From DASTRU01 sp035761045 (GTDB taxonomy: Bacteria > Pseudomonadota > Gammaproteobacteria > Burkholderiales > Burkholderiaceae_E), in contig DASTRU010000146.1 of NCBI GenBank assembly GCA_035761045.1, positions 1 through 10,223 of the forward strand: DNA of 10,223 nucleotides. Reading direction: 5' to 3'. A program made the position numbers and the translations under genes. Shown one piece after another: positions 5,991 to 10,223 of the stretch. How positions within the stretch are numbered: position 1 is the first letter of the stretch; each line of letters begins with the position of its first letter. The notes under the pieces are model-generated. The model worked only from the letters and a program-made list of their open reading frames with translations. It made no database searches and was not told where the DNA came from.

Positions 5991-6950
5991 TCAACCGCCC
6001 GCCAGCGATTCGAGATAGCGCTGCGCGTCGAGCGCCGCCATGCAGCCGGTACCGGCGGACGTGATGGCCTGGCGATACACATGGTCTTGCACGTCGCCGG
6101 CGGCGAATACGCCCATGACGCTGGTGGCCGTCGCCATGCCCGACAGACCGCTTTTCGTCACGATGTAACCGTTGTTCATCTCCAATTGGCCAACGAACAA
6201 TTCGGTATTGGGTGTGTGACCAATCGCCACGAACACGCCTTGCAATCCCACGTCCTTTGTCGCGCCGCTACGGTTATCGCGCAGGCGCACGCCGGTCACG
6301 CCGCTGTCGTCGCCCAACACCTCGTCAAGCTCGTGGAAGTAATGAAACTCCACCACGCCCTCGGCCGCCTTGGCATTGAGCTTGTCGATCAAGATCGGCT
6401 CGGCGCGGAACTTGTCGCGCCGATGAATCACGTGAACCTTCTTCGCGATGTTGGTTAGGTACAGTGCTTCCTCGACCGCGGTGTTGCCCCCGCCGATCAC
6501 GCACACGTCTTGCCCACGATAGAAAAAGCCATCGCACGTGGCGCAGGCCGACACGCCCTTGCCCATGAAGGCTTGTTCCGACGGAAGACCTAAATAACGC
6601 GCGCTGGCGCCGGTGGCGACGATGAGCGCGTCGGCCGTGTATTCGCCCGCGTCGCCAATTAAGCGGATGGGTTTATCGGCGAGATGCGCGGTGTGGATAT
6701 GGTCAAACACGATCTCGGTCTTGAATCGTTCGGCATGCGCGAGAAAGCGTTGCATTAAGTCGGGACCTTGCACACCATTGGCGTCGGCGGGCCAGTTGTC
6801 CACGTCGGTCGTGGTCATGAGTTGGCCCCCTTGGGCAAGCCCAGTAATCAGCACCGGATCAAGGTTGGCGCGTGCCGCATAAACAGCCGCGGTATAGCCG
6901 GCGGGGCCGGAGCCGAGAATAAGGACTTTGCAGTGTTTGCGAGCGGTCAT
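5991..6950 (-). CDS. trxB: Thioredoxin-disulfide reductase
   Basis: An FAD enzyme that reduces thioredoxin with NADPH in the cytoplasm. The 319-residue length is typical. Motifs in order: FAD-binding GSGPAG (13-18), GGQLMTTTDVDNWP (41-54), VATGASARYLGLPSE (111-125), redox-active CATC (136-139), NADPH-binding GGGNTAVEEALYL (153-165), HRRDKFRA (176-183), AIGHTPNT (242-249) and FAD-contact GVFAAGDVQDH (280-290). Everything needed for activity is present. The ATG at 6950 leads straight into the first Rossmann fold. I see no Shine-Dalgarno (CTTCCCG precedes the ATG) and no convincing -10 at leaderless distance, so its promoter is not resolved. The Smr gene follows after 22 bp. Confidence 0.97.
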   Translation of the reverse strand: MTARKHCKVLILGSGPAGYTAAVYAARANLDPVLITGLAQGGQLMTTTDVDNWPADANGVQGPDLMQRFLAHAERFKTEIVFDHIHTAHLADKPIRLIGDAGEYTADALIVATGASARYLGLPSEQAFMGKGVSACATCDGFFYRGQDVCVIGGGNTAVEEALYLTNIAKKVHVIHRRDKFRAEPILIDKLNAKAAEGVVEFHYFHELDEVLGDDSGVTGVRLRDNRSGATKDVGLQGVFVAIGHTPNTELFVGQLEMNNGYIVTKSGLSGMATATSVMGVFAAGDVQDHVYRQAITSAGTGCMAALDAQRYLESLAGG

Positions 6951-7074
6951 CGGGAAGGCCAGGTAAAGAGGCTAAGTAACGGGTTATCGTTGCGAACGAA
7001 CGGTCCAGCATCGCCTGAATTTGGGGTAAGCAACAAGGTGGTGTCGGAGCCGCGCTACGCAAGCCCTTGGGAGA

Positions 7075-7090
7075 ATTGGATTTTTCCAAT
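7075..7090. promoter_or_regulatory. Palindromic Crp/Fnr-like operator candidate over the -35 element
   Basis: ATTGGA (7075-7080), TTTT, TCCAAT (7085-7090) form a perfect inverted repeat with 6-bp arms. The core TTGGA-N4-TCCAA has the five-four-five layout of Crp/Fnr-family sites (Fnr: TTGAT-N4-ATCAA). It covers the predicted -35 of the adjacent Crp/Fnr-family gene, where binding would block RNA polymerase, so negative autoregulation is the simplest reading. That is an inference. Confidence 0.5.
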
Positions 7091-7105
7091 CTATTCGATT
7101 ATAAA
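7076..7105 (+). promoter_or_regulatory. Predicted sigma-70-type promoter of the Crp/Fnr-family gene
   Basis: TTGGAT (7076-7081, 3 of 6 to TTGACA) and TATAAA (7100-7105, 5 of 6 to TATAAT) are 18 bp apart. Transcription would begin near 7112, leaving a leader of about 60 nt before the ATG at 7172. The leader is T-rich, lacks a clear Shine-Dalgarno and ends in a 5-bp hairpin at 7150-7164, 7 nt before the start codon. Confidence 0.5.
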
Positions 7106-7171
7106 ACTCGCGTTTCTCGTGTTATTTCTTACGACTTATCACTCCTCTTCGCCGCACCACGGCGTACACGC

Positions 7172-7834
7172 ATGACTACGAACGTCGAGATGTTGCGGCG
7201 AGTGCCGCTGTTTTACGGTTTAGACGACTCTCAATGCGAGGTGCTGACCCGCTCCTTAGTCAAACGCGCGGTTCCTAAAAACCGCGTCGTCGTGACCGAA
7301 GGCCAACCGGCCGAGAGCATGTTCATCATCATCGCAGGGCGCGTGAAGGTGCAGATCGCCGACCCCGAGGGCAAAGAGGTCATTCTCGCCGTGCTGGGGC
7401 CGGGCGAGTTCTTCGGCGAGATGAGCTTGATCGACAATCAGCCGTCGTCCGCTTCGGTCATCACGCTCGAGCAATGCCACTTCATCGTTGTCGGCAAGGA
7501 CGATTTCCGTCGTCACTTAGTTAGCAACGTCGACATCGCGATGAACATCATGCGCGGTCTCGTGCGTCGTTTGCGGGTGGCCGATAAGAAGATCGAAACA
7601 CTCGCGCTACTCGATGTGTATGGCCGAGTCGCTCGCGTGCTGCTCGATTTCTCCGAGCAGATCGACGGCAAACGCGTGGTCCGTCATAAGCTTCCAGCGC
7701 GTCAAGAAATCGCGAAGATGATCGGAGCCTCGCGCGAGATGGTGTCGCGAGTCATGAAGGACCTTGAAAACAACGGTTACTTCGTTGAACAACCCGACGG
7801 CACGATTTTGATTAACGACGCACAAGCGGTTTAA
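7172..7834 (+). CDS. Crp/Fnr-family transcriptional regulator
   Basis: A 220-residue DNA-binding regulator. The N-terminal cyclic-nucleotide-binding-type beta roll spans about 12-115, the long dimer helix about 117-146, and the winged helix-turn-helix about 150-215, with QEIAKMIGASREMVSRVMKDL at 178-198. The recognition helix carries E-x-x-S-R (Glu189, Ser192, Arg193) as in Fnr. The phosphate-binding cassette reads GEMSLIDNQPSSASV (82-96): the Arg that holds the cAMP phosphate in Crp is Ser, so cAMP is unlikely to be the ligand. The N-terminus has only one Cys, so there is no Fnr iron-sulfur cluster. The ATG at 7172 fits the family start (MLRRVPLF follows). A TTG at 7067 would place the predicted promoter inside the gene. 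Neighbours trxB and ftsK give no direct clue to its regulon. I cannot assign a symbol. Confidence 0.93.
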   Translation: MTTNVEMLRRVPLFYGLDDSQCEVLTRSLVKRAVPKNRVVVTEGQPAESMFIIIAGRVKVQIADPEGKEVILAVLGPGEFFGEMSLIDNQPSSASVITLEQCHFIVVGKDDFRRHLVSNVDIAMNIMRGLVRRLRVADKKIETLALLDVYGRVARVLLDFSEQIDGKRVVRHKLPARQEIAKMIGASREMVSRVMKDLENNGYFVEQPDGTILINDAQAV

Positions 7835-7857
7835 GTTTTTACGCGTCGTGCGTCACG

Positions 7858-7879
7858 AGGCGCGCCCAAGGGCGCGCCT
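7858..7879. terminator. Perfect 22-bp palindrome between the regulator gene and ftsK
   Basis: AGGCGCGCCC (7858-7867), AA, GGGCGCGCCT (7870-7879) are perfectly self-complementary. The palindrome lies 23 bp after the regulator's stop, so it could end that transcript, but no T-run follows. Its right arm shares its final T with the ftsK -10 hexamer and its body fills the -10/-35 spacer, so it could equally be an operator or a cruciform-prone promoter element. A smaller repeat, TCGTG-CGT-CACGA (7846-7858), abuts it on the left. Confidence 0.45.
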
Positions 7880-7884
7880 ATAAT
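7879..7884 (+). promoter_or_regulatory. Predicted -10 element of ftsK, leaderless arrangement
   Basis: A perfect TATAAT ends 6 nt before the ftsK ATG at 7891, so the predicted first transcribed base falls on the start codon. The context GCCTATAATCGGC (7876-7888) is identical over 13 bp to the kinase promoter on the opposite strand. No good -35 is seen at normal spacing. Confidence 0.6.
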
Positions 7885-7890
7885 CGGCTG

Positions 7891-10223
7891 ATGCCGAGGA
7901 CCGCTGCTAATACTTCTGGCGCTAATGTCGCTCGCGCGGGTGACGCTTACGTCCCGCGCCGAAGCGCTGCCGCCACTCAATCCGACTCCCCAATCAATTC
8001 ACGCGCGCTGCGTTTAATCGCCGAGGCGCGCTGGTTATTGTTTGCGGCTGTCGCGCTTTATCTACTCGTCATTCTTTTCTCGCATACCAACGCGGATCCC
8101 GGTTGGTCGCGCGACACGGGTCGCGCCGTCGTCAATAAAGGCGGTCGTTTCGGGGCCTGGCTGTCCGACGTTTTGTTTTATGTGTTTGGATGGTCCGCGT
8201 TTTGGTGGGCTGTCGCGTGCGCCAAGCAAGTCTGGGGTGGTTTCGCGCGTTTACGCGAACGCATGCGTACGGGCGAATCAGCGCCGCTTGCCACGCCGCA
8301 CATGCTGGCCGTGAGCGCCGTGGGCTTTACGCTGTTGATGATTGGCAGCGTTGGCGTGGAAGCGATGCGGTTTTGGGACGTCAGCTCCCAATTGCCGTTC
8401 GCGCCCGGCGGCGTATTGGGCGATGCCTTGGCGACGCATATCCAACGATGGCTTGGGTTTACCGGTGGCACCGTTGCTTTGCTCGCGTTGTTCTTTGCCG
8501 GCTTCTCGCTTTATTTTCAGGTGAGCTGGATCAGCCTTGCCGAGCACGTGGGTGCATGGTTGGAGCAGTCCATTGTTCGTATTCGCGAGGCTCGCGAGGA
8601 ACGCGAGGACCGGCGCGCGGGCGAGCTCGCGGCCGCGCAACGCAAGGAGCAAGTCGCCGAGGAACGCGCGCATATCGTCGAGCCAAAAGCGGCCAAGCCA
8701 ATTCGCATCGAGCCGCAAATCGCGCAGGTGCCTAAATCGGAACGCGTGGCGAAGGAAAAACAAAAAGCGCTATTTACCGATTTGCCCGATTCCGTCTTGC
8801 CGGTGATCGACTTGCTGGACGCGCCACCTCTCACGCAAGAATTCATTAGCGCCGATACGCTCGAGTTCACCTCCCGCCTGATCGAGAAAAAGCTGCGCGA
8901 TTTCGGCATTGAAGCCACGGTGGTCGCGGCCTACCCGGGGCCAGTGATTACGCGTTACGAGATCGAGCCGGCCGTAGGTGTGAAGGGCTCGCAAATCGTC
9001 AATTTGGCGAAGGATCTGGCGCGTTCGTTATCGCTCGTGAGCATTCGCGTGGTGGAAACGATTCCAGGCAAGACCACGATGGGTTTGGAGCTGCCCAATC
9101 CGAAACGACAGATGGTGAAGCTGTCGGAAATTATTGGCTCGCAGGTCTATCACGACGCGCACAGCATGCTCACGATGGCGTTGGGTAAGGACATCGCGGG
9201 CAAGGCGGTGGTCGCCGACTTAGCCAAGATGCCGCATTTGCTCGTGGCGGGCACGACGGGGTCGGGTAAGTCGGTCGGCATCAACGCGATGATTTTGTCG
9301 TTGCTGTACAAAGCCACGCCCGATCAGGTGCGGCTAATCTTGATCGACCCGAAGATGCTCGAGATGAGCGTCTACGAAGGCATTCCGCACTTGCTTGCGC
9401 CGGTCGTCACCGACATGCGTCAAGCCGGTCATGCGCTTAATTGGTGTGTGGCCGAGATGGAGCGCCGCTATAAATTGATGAGCAAGCTCGGCGTGCGCAA
9501 CCTCGCGGGCTACAACAACAAGATTGACGAAGCGACCAAGCGCGAGGAAAAAATCCCGAACCCGTTCTCGCTCACGCCAGACGCGCCCGAACCGCTCGAA
9601 AAACTGCCGACGATCGTCATCGTCATCGATGAGTTGGCCGATTTGATGATGGTGGTCGGCAAGAAGGTGGAAGAGCTCATCGCGCGGATCGCGCAAAAGG
9701 CGCGGGCGGCGGGCATACACCTCATCCTCGCGACGCAACGGCCGAGCGTGGACGTCATCACCGGTCTCATCAAAGCCAACGTGCCGACGCGGATTTCGTT
9801 TCAAGTCAGCAGCAAGATCGACTCGCGGACCATCCTCGATCAACAAGGCGCGGAAGCCTTGCTCGGGCAGGGCGATATGTTGTGGTTGGCCGCGGGCACT
9901 GGCTTGCCGGTTCGTGTACACGGTGCATTTGTTTCCGACGACGAGGTGCATCGAGTCGTCGAGTATCTAAAGAAACGCGGCGAGCCCGATTACGTCGAAG
10001 GCATTCTCGAAGGCGGCGTGGAGAGCGATTTCGCCGTGGATCTCGGTCCGGGCACCGGATCAGCGGGCGAGGGCGGCGAAGGCGATGCGCTGTATGACCA
10101 AGCCGTGGCCATCGTGCTTAAGAACCGTCGCGCCTCGATCTCCCTCGTGCAACGTCATCTCAGAATCGGTTACAACCGCGCGGCGCGTTTGCTCGAGCAG
10201 ATGGAGCAAGCCGGTCTAGTATC
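7891..10223 (+). CDS. ftsK: DNA translocase FtsK (3' end beyond window)
   Basis: A septum-anchored ATP-driven DNA pump that clears chromosome ends during division and activates XerCD at dif. The 777 codons seen are nearly the whole protein. The N-terminal domain has four membrane helices (about 47-64, 88-111, 138-158, 188-210), then a short charged linker (about 225-295, rich in Glu, Arg, Ala) instead of the long Pro/Gln linker of E. coli. The motor follows: alpha/beta part with YPGPVITRYEI, Walker A GTTGSGKS (454-461), Walker B IVIVIDE (575-581), and ARAAGIHLILATQRPSVDVI. The gamma DNA-reading domain begins near 732 and includes SISLVQRHLRIGYNRAARL. The frame is still open at the window edge. 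The next upstream in-frame stop is at 7813-7815, and no other ATG, GTG or TTG occurs before 7891, so the start is secure. There is no Shine-Dalgarno; the TATAAT 6 nt upstream suggests a leaderless mRNA. Confidence 0.97.
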   Translation, partial: MPRTAANTSGANVARAGDAYVPRRSAAATQSDSPINSRALRLIAEARWLLFAAVALYLLVILFSHTNADPGWSRDTGRAVVNKGGRFGAWLSDVLFYVFGWSAFWWAVACAKQVWGGFARLRERMRTGESAPLATPHMLAVSAVGFTLLMIGSVGVEAMRFWDVSSQLPFAPGGVLGDALATHIQRWLGFTGGTVALLALFFAGFSLYFQVSWISLAEHVGAWLEQSIVRIREAREEREDRRAGELAAAQRKEQVAEERAHIVEPKAAKPIRIEPQIAQVPKSERVAKEKQKALFTDLPDSVLPVIDLLDAPPLTQEFISADTLEFTSRLIEKKLRDFGIEATVVAAYPGPVITRYEIEPAVGVKGSQIVNLAKDLARSLSLVSIRVVETIPGKTTMGLELPNPKRQMVKLSEIIGSQVYHDAHSMLTMALGKDIAGKAVVADLAKMPHLLVAGTTGSGKSVGINAMILSLLYKATPDQVRLILIDPKMLEMSVYEGIPHLLAPVVTDMRQAGHALNWCVAEMERRYKLMSKLGVRNLAGYNNKIDEATKREEKIPNPFSLTPDAPEPLEKLPTIVIVIDELADLMMVVGKKVEELIARIAQKARAAGIHLILATQRPSVDVITGLIKANVPTRISFQVSSKIDSRTILDQQGAEALLGQGDMLWLAAGTGLPVRVHGAFVSDDEVHRVVEYLKKRGEPDYVEGILEGGVESDFAVDLGPGTGSAGEGGEGDALYDQAVAIVLKNRRASISLVQRHLRIGYNRAARLLEQMEQAGLV

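Larger units (their letters stand above)
6951..7171. other. Divergent intergenic region between trxB and the Crp/Fnr-type regulator
   Basis: This 221-bp stretch is the largest non-coding region here and must hold the promoters of both flanking genes. Seen in it: a TCGTT-GCG-AACGA inverted repeat at 6987-6999, an ATTGGA-TTTT-TCCAAT inverted repeat at 7075-7090, a promoter-like pair for the regulator at 7076-7105, and a small hairpin CGCCG-CACCA-CGGCG at 7150-7164. Bases 7080-7150 are clearly more AT-rich than the genes around them, as expected for a promoter. No small ORF here looks coding. Confidence 0.7.

Noticed and set aside
5969..6082. N-terminal extension of the Smr protein up to 6082.
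   Set aside because: It overlaps the trxB C-terminus in another frame and is Arg/Pro/Ser-rich as a shadow reading would be; the ATG at 5968 has its own ribosome site.
5622..6458. Long open frame (278 codons) antisense to the Smr gene and trxB.
   Set aside because: Low-complexity Ala/Arg/Ser composition, and it spans two well-supported genes on the other strand.
7067..7171. TTG at 7067 as the start of the Crp/Fnr regulator.
   Set aside because: The extra 35 residues show no family resemblance and the region contains the predicted promoter and operator.
9865..9872. GGGCAGGG matches the E. coli FtsK-orienting KOPS consensus GGGNAGGG, inside ftsK itself.
   Set aside because: About one such match is expected by chance in 10 kb of both strands, and these bases encode the conserved LGQGD motif. 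A single site says nothing about polarity; strand-skew counts over the whole chromosome would be needed.
9334..9951. Open frame (205 codons) antisense to the ftsK motor domain.
   Set aside because: It lies wholly within the highly conserved ftsK motor region and has no recognisable motif.

Overview
This GC-rich window is densely packed with genes and looks like a betaproteobacterial chromosome, probably in or near the Burkholderiales. That is inferred from protein resemblance: an FtsK with a short linker, glnB next to glutamine-dependent nadE, trxB next to an Smr gene, and a Crp/Fnr-type regulator of a kind I associate with this group. I see no insertion sequence, phage gene, CRISPR array, tRNA or rRNA. 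Most of the content is conserved housekeeping and regulatory genes.

Layout. (1) Positions 1-58 may hold the last codons of a plus-strand gene that meets the next gene tail to tail. (2) Positions 55-3273 hold three minus-strand genes. In transcription order they are a DUF482/FemAB-like acyltransferase, a membrane-anchored Ser/Thr protein kinase with a C-terminal PEGA-like domain, and a small lipoprotein resembling the type VI secretion-associated TssQ family. (3) Positions 3272-5302 hold a plus-strand pair, nadE (glutamine-dependent NAD+ synthetase) and glnB (PII nitrogen sensor). (4) Positions 5321-6950 hold trxB followed by an Smr-domain gene on the minus strand, converging on glnB through a perfect GC-rich hairpin. 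(5) Positions 6951-7171 form the only sizeable intergenic region. It carries a promoter and a Crp/Fnr-shaped operator for a Crp/Fnr-family regulator (7172-7834). (6) ftsK runs from 7891 past the right edge.

Working together. The kinase has a cytoplasmic catalytic domain and a presumed periplasmic domain, and the lipoprotein follows it after 17 bp, so the two probably form one envelope-associated module. NadE and PII link NAD+ synthesis to nitrogen status; a direct PII-NadE interaction is known in Azospirillum.

The most unusual signals are in gene starts. The kinase and ftsK share an exact 13-mer holding a perfect TATAAT, placed 6-7 nt before the start codon. For ftsK no alternative ATG/GTG/TTG start exists nearby, so a leaderless mRNA is predicted. 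The divergent acyltransferase and nadE start codons overlap inside a single CCATGG. The Crp/Fnr regulator lacks the usual cAMP-binding arginine and has a palindromic site over its own predicted -35 element.
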